From Nocardia ignorata NBRC 108230 (GTDB lineage Bacteria; Actinomycetota; Actinomycetes; Mycobacteriales; Mycobacteriaceae): a stretch of DNA of 64,000 nucleotides. The stretch covers positions 124,001 through 188,000 of the forward strand of contig NZ_BDBI01000023.1 of the NCBI RefSeq assembly GCF_001612905.1, written 5' to 3'. The translations under genes and the position numbers were made by a program. Under the pieces are notes generated by a model that saw only the letters and a list, made by a program, of their open reading frames with translations, was not told where the DNA came from and ran no database searches. This document shows positions 44,601 through 52,855 of this stretch, piece after piece. Numbering within the stretch: the first letter of the stretch is position 1; each line of letters begins with the position of its first letter.

Positions 44601-47600
44601 TCGAACTCCACCTGGAGGTTTCGACCCGACGCTTCACCATCCGTTCGCGCGGCGCCGCGGGTTCGGTGTGGACCGTGCACGCGACCGGACGGCTCGTCGA
44701 GGGCTCCTACGCGCCGGTCGGGGCCGACGTGCCCGACCTCTCCGCGATGACATCGGTCGAACCCGCCGACTTCTACACCGGTCTTGTCGCGGCCGGGCTC
44801 GAGTACGGTCCGGCGTTCCAGCGGGTGACCGCGATCCGGCTCGACACCGACACCGTTGTCGCGCAGGTGAACGGTGAAATCGACCGGGATGCACGCCATC
44901 TCGCGCACCCCGCCGTGGTCGACGCCGCCTTGCAAACGGTCGCGGCATTGCTCGCCGGGCGTGCCGCCGAAGGGGCGATGGTCCCCGTCGGCGTCCGCTC
45001 GGTGCGCCGGCTGGCCGCGCTGCCCACCGAGATCACGGTGGTCACCCGGATGTCCGGTGACGCCGCCGACATCGACCTGCTCGGCGCCGACAACGCTGTC
45101 TGCCTGCAACTGCGGGGCGTGCGCTTCGCCTCGCTCACGCCGGGTGCGGGACCACTGCGGCGGATGAGCGACTTCTTCTACGAAGAACGCTGGGAGCTGC
45201 GCGACCCGGTCGACACGACCGCGCTTCCCGGCAACGACGGACTGTTCACGCTGGTGCTCGGTTACGGCGAAGGCGTCGAGGACCGCGTCGAGCGGGTGCA
45301 CCAGGCCGTGCGCACCGGTGCCGCCGGTTCGGCCGCCGTCCTGCTCGACGACGCCGAGCTGGAAGCGAACCTCACCGCCCGCCTCCGCGACCTCTTCGCT
45401 CTCGAAGTGGTCGAGCGCGTGCATGTTTGCGTGGTTCCCGGCGCCTCGGCCGACGGCGATATACCCACCCTGTGGACCCTTCGCCGGGTCGCGGCCACCC
45501 TCGAGAGCTTCCTCGACGTCCGCGCGAACGAACTCGCCGTCGACCTGCCCATGACCGGCGACGGGTCACTGCACGCGACGGTCGTCACCGCCAACGCCTA
45601 CGCGCACCCGGCCGACCCGACGCCACCCTCGCTCACCCAGGCCGCGATCGCGGGCGCCCGCCGGGTGCTGCTCAACGAACAGTCCAGGCTGCGTTGGCGG
45701 CTCGTCGATATCGACGCTCGGGTCACCGAAACCGAACTGGCCGCCGAACTCGCCGTGCCAGGTGCCTTCACCTACGACCGCAGTGACGAGGTGATCCTGC
45801 GGGACGGACTGCGCTGGGTCACCGTCGTGGACCGGACCATGCCGCAGCGCCTCGAAACGCTCGACACGGCGGAGCCGCTCACCGATCCGGAGGCGAACTT
45901 CGAACTCGAGCTGCCCCGCTCGCGCACCTTCGCCCGGCTGGGCTGGCGGCGGTGCGAACGCCGTGCACCCGGACCCGGTGAGGTCGAACTGCGCATGCGC
46001 GCGGTCGGCCTGAACTACAAGGACGCGCTGAAGGTGATCGGCGTGCTCGGGGAGCGGGAGCTGGCGCCCACCTATTTCGGCACGGTGCCCGGTATGGAAG
46101 GAGCCGCGACCGTCGTCCGGGTCGGCGCCGAAGTCACCGACGTGGCCGTCGGCGACGAGGTGACCGTGACCTCGAAGGGCATGATCGCCCGGTTCCACAC
46201 CACCGACGCCGCCCTGCTCGCCCGCGTGCGCCCCGGCACCGATCCCGGGCGCTGCACGAGCGGAACGGCCTTCGCCACCGCCGAACACTCCCTGCTCGAG
46301 CTGGCCAGGATCCAGCCGGGGGAGACCGTGCTGATCCACGGCGCCGCCGGTGGTGTCGGCACCGCCGCGGTGCAGATCGCCAAGCAGCACGGTGCCGTGG
46401 TGATCGGCACCGCGAGCACCGAGCAACGCCGTGCGCTCGTGTCGGCCGAAGGCGCCGATCACGTCCTCGGTTCACGCTCGCTCACGCTCGTGGACGAGGT
46501 GCTCGCGCTCACCGACGGCCGTGGCGTCGACGTGATCCTCAGTACCGCACCCGGTGAGTTGCAACGCCAGAACTTCACTATGGTCGCCGAATTCGGCCGC
46601 ATCGTCGAAATCGGCAAGGCCGACATCTACGCCGGTGGCGTGCTGGAACTGGCCGCCTTCGACAAGAACATCGCCTACTACTCCTTCGACCTGGACCGGA
46701 TGGCCCGCGTCCGGCGCGACCGCGTGCTCGATCTGGTGCGCGGAATCAACGCCAGGCTCGACGACGGCACCTACCGGGCGCTGCCGTTCACCAGCTACGG
46801 CACCGCCGAGGTCGGCGAGGCCTTCGAGGCGGTGGCCCGGTCCACCGGAACCGGGCGCGTCGCGCTCGACCTCACCGAAGCCGAGCCCCTCGTCCGCCCC
46901 GCCCAGCCCCAAGTGCGTATCGAAGCGGACGCGAACTACCTGATCACCGGCGGTTTCGGGGCCTTCGGCCTGGCCACCGGACGGTGGTTGGTCGGCAACG
47001 GCGCCCGCCACCTCACGCTGCTCGGCCGTAGCGGTCCCACCACGGGAGCGGCCGTCGCGCAGCTCGCGGCGTGGGCGCAGCAGGGCATCACGGTGGTCAG
47101 CGAGCTGGTCGACATCACCGATGCCGAGGCCGTCGCCGGGGTGATCGACCGAGCGCACACGGCCGACCATCCGCTGCGCGGTGTGTTCCACACGGCGGGC
47201 GTGATCGACGACAAACGCGCCACGGTGATGGACATCGACAGTCTGGCGGCGGTGTATCGGCCGAAGGTGGACGGCGTGCGCGCCCTGGCGGCGGGTCTCG
47301 AGGCGGCAGGCGTGCGACTCGACCACTTCGTGCTGTACTCCTCCGGCTCGACAATGTTCGGTGCCGTCGGTCAATTCGCCTACACAGCAGCCAATTCCGC
47401 GCTGCAGGCGATGGCCGAATCGGTCGTCCGCACAGGCGGCACGGCGCTCGCGGTCGGCTGGGGTCACATGTCCGGCGGCGGTATGGCCGCCGCCGACGAG
47501 CACATCACCCGGTATCTGCGCACCACCGGCTTCGATCCGCTCGACATGGACGAGGGCGCGCAATATCTGGAACAAGCGCTGCGCCTTGGCATCACGCAGG

Positions 47601-48004
47601 CGGCGATCATTCCGATCGACTGGGCCAAGGTCGATGCCACCGCGCCGTTCTTCGCCGAGACCGGACGGCTCGAGACGATGATCGCCGCTGCGGCGCAGGA
47701 TGATTCGGCGGCGAACCAATTGCGTATCCAGCTCGCCGAACTCGACGAGGACAAACGCGGGGAGGTTGTGGCGTACATGCTGGCCGAACAGCTGGCGCAG
47801 GTGATGGGTGTCGCGGCGGATTCGATCGACCTGAGCGTTCCGGTTCCCGAACTCGGCCTGGATTCGCTGATGGCGGTGGAATTCGGTGCGCTGGTGTCGA
47901 AGTCGCTCGGTGTCGAGCTGCTGACCTTGCAGATGGGTCGTTCGTTCAGCCTCGAACAGGCGGGAGCGCGGGTGGCGGAGGCGATCGTCGGGGTGCGGGC
48001 ATGA
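41699..48004 (+). CDS. Single-module highly reducing type I polyketide synthase (KS-AT-DH-ER-KR-ACP)
   Basis: 2101 residues, one complete reducing module. KS: C174 in VDTACSSSL, H309 in EAHGTGTP, H349 in TLGHTEAASG. AT: S616 in GHSVGEVAAAY; the specificity site reads VPYHS, not a clear malonyl or methylmalonyl signature. DH: H917 in TDHVVGGTAIMPG and D1075 in HPAVVDAALQ. Structural linker about 1180-1420. ER: about 1420-1720 with GAAGGVGTAAVQIA. KR: about 1745-1920 with GGFGAFGLATG and Y1895. ACP: S2056 in LGLDSLMAVE. No thioesterase. Such modules work iteratively to give saturated chains. ATG 41699 has GAGGA at a good distance. ATGA overlap with the PLP gene. Confidence 0.93.
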   Translation: MTDIAIVGIGCRYAGGIDSPELFWDFVIHKRDGVREIPEERWDWRRYYDEDRRAPGRMYTKRGAFMTGDPWAFDPEFFGISPREATSMDPQQRLILEVAWEALDDAGVAGRAAGSSLGVYVGAFTLDQMVVSAGAALPHVDLHTAVGVSYTMLSNRLAYALDLKGPAVTVDTACSSSLVALHLACRAIADGDCEVAIAGGVNVMVQPETFVTMCKGGFLAADGRSKPFDAAADGYGRGEGAGVVVLKKLADAERDGDRVYAVVKATGANQDGRTTAITVPNAESQESLAREVIRRSGLDVRDVTYVEAHGTGTPVGDPIELRAIGRAYGAPAGRPGQLGVGSLKATLGHTEAASGVASIIKSALAIRHRTIPPQGWLDTPNPDIPFDEWGIRVLTEAEPVGPDVERMAVAVNGFGYGGTNAHAILQEYRPSAETVRPPVHFGVLPLSGRSEGAVRELARGFAERIADGSDPQRLAEAAWRRRQHHPVRTGVAFGDDTELVQGLIDLATGSGRVAKTVAKRAGEPVFVCTGMGPQWWGMARELLTAEGTFAVEAKRVDAEFQAVAGWSIIEELLRPEEESRVPSTAVAQPANFLVQVALFATLRERGIEPAAVVGHSVGEVAAAYLTGMLSLVDAVLVSYHRSRLQATTAGTGGMLAVGLGPDEAGALVAGEDAVDIAAINSPSAVTLAGAVDRLDAVAQTLTERGVFARRLQVEVPYHSALMDPILDELRAELADITVAEPRLPLYSTVTGELVTGADWDADYWCANVRQPVRFAAAATTLVKAGHRVFLEVGPHPVLGANIREILIGAGETGTTIATLHRKQDDAHSMRQMLVDLYAAGALDIDTLFTEAVRPTPHIDLPRYPWQRTVLRSELPELRTQRHGTPDAHPLLGDRRPDDASTWRLNLSTAALPWLTDHVVGGTAIMPGSGYLDAALSAAAVRAESEQVGLEDVRFVAPLVVDGGDAPIVELHLEVSTRRFTIRSRGAAGSVWTVHATGRLVEGSYAPVGADVPDLSAMTSVEPADFYTGLVAAGLEYGPAFQRVTAIRLDTDTVVAQVNGEIDRDARHLAHPAVVDAALQTVAALLAGRAAEGAMVPVGVRSVRRLAALPTEITVVTRMSGDAADIDLLGADNAVCLQLRGVRFASLTPGAGPLRRMSDFFYEERWELRDPVDTTALPGNDGLFTLVLGYGEGVEDRVERVHQAVRTGAAGSAAVLLDDAELEANLTARLRDLFALEVVERVHVCVVPGASADGDIPTLWTLRRVAATLESFLDVRANELAVDLPMTGDGSLHATVVTANAYAHPADPTPPSLTQAAIAGARRVLLNEQSRLRWRLVDIDARVTETELAAELAVPGAFTYDRSDEVILRDGLRWVTVVDRTMPQRLETLDTAEPLTDPEANFELELPRSRTFARLGWRRCERRAPGPGEVELRMRAVGLNYKDALKVIGVLGERELAPTYFGTVPGMEGAATVVRVGAEVTDVAVGDEVTVTSKGMIARFHTTDAALLARVRPGTDPGRCTSGTAFATAEHSLLELARIQPGETVLIHGAAGGVGTAAVQIAKQHGAVVIGTASTEQRRALVSAEGADHVLGSRSLTLVDEVLALTDGRGVDVILSTAPGELQRQNFTMVAEFGRIVEIGKADIYAGGVLELAAFDKNIAYYSFDLDRMARVRRDRVLDLVRGINARLDDGTYRALPFTSYGTAEVGEAFEAVARSTGTGRVALDLTEAEPLVRPAQPQVRIEADANYLITGGFGAFGLATGRWLVGNGARHLTLLGRSGPTTGAAVAQLAAWAQQGITVVSELVDITDAEAVAGVIDRAHTADHPLRGVFHTAGVIDDKRATVMDIDSLAAVYRPKVDGVRALAAGLEAAGVRLDHFVLYSSGSTMFGAVGQFAYTAANSALQAMAESVVRTGGTALAVGWGHMSGGGMAAADEHITRYLRTTGFDPLDMDEGAQYLEQALRLGITQAAIIPIDWAKVDATAPFFAETGRLETMIAAAAQDDSAANQLRIQLAELDEDKRGEVVAYMLAEQLAQVMGVAADSIDLSVPVPELGLDSLMAVEFGALVSKSLGVELLTLQMGRSFSLEQAGARVAEAIVGVRA

Positions 48005-49359
48005 GCGAGTCGGCGCGGGAACTGGCCAGGAAGCTGCTCAACGACACGGTCGGCGAGGGGGTGTCGCGGGCGCCGTCCACGCCCCCGTCCGTCACGCGAC
48101 GGCCCCGGCGCGGTCCGGGTCGCCAGTTCGCCGACCACCCCGAGGTGGCGGCGATGGCGAAGAAACGCGCCACGATCGCCGAACTGTACGACCGATTCGA
48201 CATGCCGAACCCGGTCTTCCTGCTGCGTGAGAGCGCCAACGACACCGTGATCCGTTGGCAGGGACGCGAACTGGTGAACTTCGGCGCCTACAACTACCTC
48301 GGGCTGAGTAATCATCCGAAGGTGGTGCAGGCGGCCAAGGACGCGCTCGACACTTACGGCGCCTCCGCCTCGGCCTCGCGCATCGTCGCCGGGGAGATCC
48401 CGCTCTACGCCGAACTCGAGCAGCGCCTGGCCGGGATGTACGACGTCGCCGACGCCCTGGTGACCACCAGCGGATATCTCACGAATGCCGGGGTGATCGG
48501 CTTCCTGTTGCGCGACGGCGATGTCGCCATCTGTGATTCGCTGATCCACCGCAGTGTGGTGTCGGGCGTGCAGTGGTCGGGTGCGCGTCAGCTCACCTTC
48601 CGGCACAACGACCCCGAGTCGCTGCGGTCGGTGCTGCGGATGGCGCGCGCCGATTTCGACCGTGCGTTGGTGGTGATCGAAGGTCACTACAGCATGGACG
48701 GAACCATCGGGAAGCTGCCCGAAATCGCCGCTATCGCCAGGGAATTCGACTGTGCCGTGATGGTCGATGAGGCGCATTCGCTCGGTGTGTTCGGCGCTAA
48801 CGGCCGAGGCGTTCGCGAACATTTCGGCTTGCCCGGTGATGCCGTCGACATCTGGATGGGCACCCTGTCCAAGGCGCTCGGCAGCTGCGGTGGATTCGTC
48901 GCCGGCGACGCCGACCTGATCGGTGCGATGAAGGTCGCCGCACCCGGTGTGGCGATGCTGAGCGGTGGCCCCGCGCCGTCGACGATCGGTGCCGCCCTGG
49001 CCGCCCTCGACATCCTCGACATGGAACCCCAGCGCCTGACCCGCCTGTGGTCCAATACCGAGTTCTTCCGGAGCTTGCTCGTCGAACGTGACCTCGACCT
49101 GGGTGTTTCCGAGGGCACCCCGATCTTCCCGGTCATGGTGCCGCAGGAATTCCGCGCCGGTTTCGTCTCTGCGCGGCTGCTGCAACAGGGCATCTACACG
49201 GGCGCGATCACCGCCCCTGCGGTCCCGGTCGGGGCCGAGCGCCTCCGCTTCTTCCTGACCTCCGAACACACCCCTGACCAGCTCCGCAGCACCGCCGACG
49301 AGCTGGCCGAGGCGGTGCGGGTCGCCGAAGCGCTGCCTGCCGTCAACGGCATCGGCTGA
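48001..49359 (+). CDS. PLP-dependent alpha-oxoamine synthase acting after the PKS
   Basis: 452 residues. After an N-terminal extension of about 60 residues comes the alpha-oxoamine synthase fold: FGAYNYLGLSNHPKVVQAAK, H183 in DSLIHRSVVSG, D256 in VDEAHSLGVFG and the PLP lysine K291 in TLSKALGSCGG. Family members (serine palmitoyltransferase, 8-amino-7-oxononanoate synthase, KBL) condense an amino acid with an acyl thioester and lose CO2. No biotin genes are nearby, and the start overlaps the PKS stop by ATGA, so I infer it off-loads the ACP-bound chain, as in fumonisin or vitroprocine assembly. BioF paralogue is the alternative. Confidence 0.9.
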   Translation: MSESARELARKLLNDTVGEGVSRAPSTPPSVTRRPRRGPGRQFADHPEVAAMAKKRATIAELYDRFDMPNPVFLLRESANDTVIRWQGRELVNFGAYNYLGLSNHPKVVQAAKDALDTYGASASASRIVAGEIPLYAELEQRLAGMYDVADALVTTSGYLTNAGVIGFLLRDGDVAICDSLIHRSVVSGVQWSGARQLTFRHNDPESLRSVLRMARADFDRALVVIEGHYSMDGTIGKLPEIAAIAREFDCAVMVDEAHSLGVFGANGRGVREHFGLPGDAVDIWMGTLSKALGSCGGFVAGDADLIGAMKVAAPGVAMLSGGPAPSTIGAALAALDILDMEPQRLTRLWSNTEFFRSLLVERDLDLGVSEGTPIFPVMVPQEFRAGFVSARLLQQGIYTGAITAPAVPVGAERLRFFLTSEHTPDQLRSTADELAEAVRVAEALPAVNGIG

Positions 49360-49559
49360 GGGTTCCTGAGGTCACCCGGAACGGATGATGCATCGTGATC
49401 GGCCAGGCGTGACGATTGCCCGATGACCACCGCGGCGTCGAACCCGATCTGGCAGCACCCCGATCGGTGACCGGCGCTCCCGACATCGGAGGCTCGGTGC
49501 GGGTCGATGGGGCACTTCGCGACGTAGTGTGAGATCGCCTCCGATCGGAAGGAACACCC

Positions 49560-49833
49560 GTGACCGACGCAGCATCCGTGGTCGTCGCCTACACCCACCT
49601 GTTCCCAGGCCTGGAACTCGAACTGCCCCGCTGATCGCTTCGACCTCGTGTTCGCCGACGGCAGCGAAGCGGCGGCCACCCTCACCGAAACAGGCGGCGA
49701 CCCAGCCATCCTGGTCGACGCCTACCGCACCCAGGCGGGTACGGAAATCGCCGAAACACTCTGGCCTGTCCGGCGTTCGGCGGACGACGAGCGCCGGGTG
49801 AAGCTCGGGAAGGCCCTGCGCTCCACCAGCTAG
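49560..49833 (+). pseudogene. Frameshifted small gene after the PKS operon
   Basis: GTG 49560 has an excellent AAGGA at 6 nt and opens VTDAASVVVAYTHLFPGLEL before a TGA at 49632-49634. One base out of frame, reading goes on without a stop from about 49633: RFDLVFADGSEAAATLTETG, AILVDAYRTQAGTEIAETLW, ending at 49833. Joined, they give about 91 residues. I do not recognise the family. A lost base near 49630 is the simplest explanation; two separate small ORFs are less likely. Confidence 0.45.
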
Positions 49834-50005
49834 GGCCGCAGTGCTCCGAGCACCTGCTGTTGGCACGCCGCGCTCGGGCGTAGCGGTTCGATCGCGTCGA
49901 TCGTGGGGAGTTTGTCGAGTGCTGGGCCTGCGCGGGTCGGTCGCCCGGCCGGATTTGAATCGGGACCAGACGAGCACGATGTGGACGAGGAGTGAGCGTC
50001 GGCCG

Positions 50006-50641
50006 TCAGCGCAACCGGGTCGCGAGCCCGTCGAGGACGACGCCGAGTTGTCGTTCGAACCTCGGGTCGCCGTCGTCGCGGAGATGTCCGGCGGCCTTGA
50101 CCAGTTCGGCCCCCTCGCCGAGCCACGCATCACGTTCGGCAAGCGAGTATCGAGCGGGGTCAGTGCTCGTGGACGGGCTGCGCTCCTGCTCTTCGATGAC
50201 GAAGCCGACCACGAAGGCCGTGAGCAGGTCGAGGGTGTCGTCGGCCTCGGGCAGTGAGAACCCGGCCGCGGTCAAGCGCTCGAGCCACGATTCCTTCGCC
50301 TTCACCACGTCGGGGTCGGCGAAACGCGTGCCGCTGAAGATGCGCGCCCCGTCCCGGTGCCTCAGATACTCCGACCTCAGGACGCGGGCGTAGGCGGACA
50401 CGTCGGCACGCCAGTCGGCGCCGCGCGGGATCGCCGCCAGTGCATCGGTGACGCGGCGCATGACGAATGTGGCCATCTCGTCGAGAAGTTCCTGTTTGTT
50501 GCGGACGTGCCAGTACAGGGCGGGGGCCTTCACGTCGAGCCGGGCGGCGAGCGCGCGGACGGTGAGGGCGTCCATGCCCTGCTCGTCGAGCAGTTCGAGT
50601 GCTGCCGTCACGATCTGCTCCCGGGTGATTCCCTTTGCCAC
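50006..50641 (-). CDS. TetR-family repressor (TetR_C_1 type)
   Basis: 211 residues: HTH at about 8-52 (ITREQIVTAALELLDEQGMD, then LDVKAPALYWHVRNKQELLD), followed by a C-terminal domain like the tetracycline repressor group (ARIFSGTRFADPD, LDLLTAFVVGFVIEE). ATG 50641. It is divergent from a quinone oxidoreductase gene, with two identical palindromes in the 70-bp gap, one over each start, so it represses both. Confidence 0.9.
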   Translation of the reverse strand: MAKGITREQIVTAALELLDEQGMDALTVRALAARLDVKAPALYWHVRNKQELLDEMATFVMRRVTDALAAIPRGADWRADVSAYARVLRSEYLRHRDGARIFSGTRFADPDVVKAKESWLERLTAAGFSLPEADDTLDLLTAFVVGFVIEEQERSPSTSTDPARYSLAERDAWLGEGAELVKAAGHLRDDGDPRFERQLGVVLDGLATRLR

Positions 50642-50651
50642 GCTTGACAGT

Positions 50652-50700
50652 TTAACAAAGTTAAGGCACCGTTGGCGACATCGGAAATTAACTTAGTTAA
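50652..50700. promoter_or_regulatory. Two TetR operators TTAAC-N3-GTTAA
   Basis: TTAAC-AAA-GTTAA at 50652-50664 and TTAAC-TTA-GTTAA at 50688-50700, centre spacing 36 bp. One lies 11 bp before the tetR ATG, the other just before the ribosome site of the oxidoreductase gene. Identical arms make these the clear binding sites of the neighbouring TetR. Confidence 0.7.
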
Positions 50701-50711
50701 GGAGATATCTC

Positions 50712-51671
50712 ATGCGCGCTGCTGTCGTCGAAACCCCCGACGCCACACCAGTTCTCGCGGACTTCCCTGATCCACAACCGCGGCCGGGCCGGGCACCGCT
50801 GAGGCTGGTCGGCGCTGGTTTGCACCACGTCGTCCGTGGGCAGGCCTCCGGGCGCCACTACTCCGGCGGCCCGGCACATCCCCTCGTACCGGGCGTCGAT
50901 GCCGTGGCCCGCACCGAGGACGGGCGGCTGGTCTACACGGGTTTCGCCCGGGCGCCGTGGGGGACCATGGCGGAATGGATGGTCACGCCGTTCGAGGCGG
51001 AACTTCCCGCCGGGGCCGATCCGCTCGCCGTCGCCGCCGGCATGAATCCGGCCCTCTCCGGCTGGATGCCCCTGATCGCCCGGCGCGAGGAGGCGGGCGA
51101 AATCGGGACCGTACTCGTGCTCGGCGCGACCGGCGCCTCGGGCGGTCTGGCGGTGCGGGCCGCGCTGGCCCTCGGCGCGAAACAAGTCGTCGCGGCCGGG
51201 CGCGACCACGCAGCGCTGGAACGACTGCGCGGCCCGGGTGTAGTGACCGTTGCACTCGCCCCGGACGCACCCGACACCTGGTCGACCACCCTCGGTGCGG
51301 CCGTCGCCGACACCCAACCCACCCTCGTCCTCGACTACGTGTGGGGCGCCGTCGCCGAGGCTGCCTTCGCGGCAGTGGGAAGCTCCGGCCCGTCCGCCAA
51401 CAGCGTGCCACTCGATTACGTGCAGATAGGCACACTCGCCGGAACCGATGCCTCGCTCCCCGCGGCGCTACTGCGCAGCCGCCGCATCCGGATCAGCGGC
51501 AGTGGCCTCGGCTCGGTCTCGAAGGAACAGATGATCGCCGAGGTCCCCGCCCTCCTCGCCCGCTTCGCCGACGGCACCTTCGACCCGCCGTACACCACAT
51601 ACCCGCTCAGTCGTGTCGGCGAAGCCTGGGCACATCAAGGCCGTCAGCGCGCCGTCATCGTCCCGGATTGA
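50712..51671 (+). CDS. Zinc-free medium-chain quinone oxidoreductase family protein
   Basis: 319 residues of the MDR superfamily. GroES-like N-terminus with PGVDAVARTEDGRLVYTG, then a Rossmann fold VLVLGATGASGGLAVRAALALG. No zinc-binding Cys/His set is present, as in quinone reductases. It uses NADPH to reduce quinones or enones. ATG 50712 with GGAG at 7 nt. Repressed, I infer, by the divergent TetR. Its 3' end overlaps the AraC gene by 17 bp, tail to tail. Confidence 0.88.
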   Translation: MRAAVVETPDATPVLADFPDPQPRPGRAPLRLVGAGLHHVVRGQASGRHYSGGPAHPLVPGVDAVARTEDGRLVYTGFARAPWGTMAEWMVTPFEAELPAGADPLAVAAGMNPALSGWMPLIARREEAGEIGTVLVLGATGASGGLAVRAALALGAKQVVAAGRDHAALERLRGPGVVTVALAPDAPDTWSTTLGAAVADTQPTLVLDYVWGAVAEAAFAAVGSSGPSANSVPLDYVQIGTLAGTDASLPAALLRSRRIRISGSGLGSVSKEQMIAEVPALLARFADGTFDPPYTTYPLSRVGEAWAHQGRQRAVIVPD

Positions 51672-52752
51672 TCGCGCCGCGCGGTGCAGCGCGTGGGGTC
51701 GGCGTAGAGGTGGCGTGAGAGGTGACCTGGAATTGTTTGGGGGTCAATCCCTTCCAGCGTTTGAACGCGTGGATGAAGCTCGCGGATTCCGCGTAGCCGA
51801 GGCGGATCGCCACGTCGTGTACCGAGAGCACGCCGGTGCGCAGCATCTGTTCTGCGAGTGCTTCGCGAACCTCGTCGCGCAGGACCTGGTAGCTGGTGCC
51901 TGCTTCGCCGAGTCGTCGTCGCATGGTTCGGGTGCTGATGTGGAGTGCGCGGGCGACCTCGTCGGGCCCTGCTGCGTTCAGGTCGACATGGGTGAGCAGG
52001 TCTCGGACCTGTGCCGCGATGCCGTTGCGGTGTCGGCGTGCGGTAACCAGTTGCCGGCATTGCTCTTCGCATTGGGCGAGGGTGCGTGGATCGGCTCGGG
52101 GGAGCGGCTGGGTGAGCAGGTGCGGGTCGAACGCGACGATGTTCTCGGGTCGGTCGAAGATCGGAAGCTGGTGGAACACTTCCTCGTACGCTGTCGTCGA
52201 GGCTGGTCGTGGGCGGCGGATCTCGACTCGCGCTGGTGAGAACTGGCCGGGGAAGAGGTCTTCGCTCACGGTGAGGATGGCTGCTGCGTCGCGGTCGAAG
52301 AGGAATTGTCGTGCCGGTGCCGCGAGGGCGCTGTCGTCGAGTCGCACGATCACCTCGGTCTCGGACAGTTCTACTCGTGGCACGCAGAAGGCGAAGGTCA
52401 GGTCGAAGTAGCGGAGAAAGAACGACAGGGCGTCACCCAGGGTAGGGCTGGCCAGGCAGGCGAATCCGAAGATGCCGAATGTGGTGGTGCGGTATCTGCG
52501 GCCGAGATCGAGCCCAGGATGGTTTTCCTCGGTGAGCGCGGAGGCCAGATTGGTGGCGACGGCGAGTTCCTGTGCGGCCGAAACGTGCGCGTGGGGGTCG
52601 GCGAGGTGGGCGACGGTGAGCCCGGAGCCGTCGAGTGCCTGCTCGAGTGGGAGGCCGTGGTCGCAGGCGAACCGGGACATCAGGGTGACGCTGGCGACTG
52701 AGCGGGGAAAATCATGGTGGGAAACCGCTGCGGCCGGGATAGATCCCGTCAT
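51655..52752 (-). CDS. AraC-family regulator (VirS-like)
   Basis: 365 residues. N-terminal arabinose-binding-like domain PF12625 (ASVTLMSRFACDHGLPLEQA, TFGIFGFACLASPTLGDAL) and C-terminal double HTH (VARALHISTRTMRRRLGEAG and DVAIRLGYAESASFIHAFKR). The layout matches mycobacterial VirS, which also sits divergent from a Baeyer-Villiger-type monooxygenase (mymA). Here too a monooxygenase gene is divergent across a 103-bp gap with an inverted repeat. Confidence 0.9.
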   Translation of the reverse strand: MTGSIPAAAVSHHDFPRSVASVTLMSRFACDHGLPLEQALDGSGLTVAHLADPHAHVSAAQELAVATNLASALTEENHPGLDLGRRYRTTTFGIFGFACLASPTLGDALSFFLRYFDLTFAFCVPRVELSETEVIVRLDDSALAAPARQFLFDRDAAAILTVSEDLFPGQFSPARVEIRRPRPASTTAYEEVFHQLPIFDRPENIVAFDPHLLTQPLPRADPRTLAQCEEQCRQLVTARRHRNGIAAQVRDLLTHVDLNAAGPDEVARALHISTRTMRRRLGEAGTSYQVLRDEVREALAEQMLRTGVLSVHDVAIRLGYAESASFIHAFKRWKGLTPKQFQVTSHATSTPTPRAAPRGAINPGR

Positions 52753-52784
52753 GACCAGCGAGTTTACAAACCGCGCTCAGGTTT

Positions 52785-52809
52785 GGCCAGAATTGTCAAT
52801 TCTCTGGCC
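52785..52809. promoter_or_regulatory. Inverted repeat between araC-like and monooxygenase genes
   Basis: GGCCAGA-ATTG-T-CAATT-CTCTGGCC (52785-52809): outer arms GGCCAGA/TCTGGCC and inner ATTG/CAAT, with two extra bases on the right arm. It lies 33 bp from the AraC start and 47 bp before the monooxygenase start and may bind the AraC protein or form a hairpin. Confidence 0.4.
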
Positions 52810-52855
52810 GCGCGGATATACGCCGCGCGATGGTCCGTGGTTAGCGTCGAGGACC

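Noticed and set aside
41381..45424. A 1347-residue minus-strand frame within the PKS gene
   Set aside because: His/Arg/Gly-rich antisense shadow without motifs; the PKS catalytic residues are all on the plus strand.
41699..48004. Assigning malonyl or methylmalonyl use to the AT domain
   Set aside because: The site reads VPYHS rather than HAFH or YASH, so specificity cannot be read from it.
48001..49359. Naming the PLP enzyme bioF
   Set aside because: The fold fits BioF, but no bioA, bioB or bioD is near and the gene overlaps the PKS stop codon. A PKS off-loading role fits better, so no symbol is given.
49830..50126. Minus-strand frame ending in LDKLPTIDAIEPLRPSAACQ
   Set aside because: The end looks protein-like, but there is no plausible start or ribosome site and it runs into the tetR gene in another frame. 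Not called.
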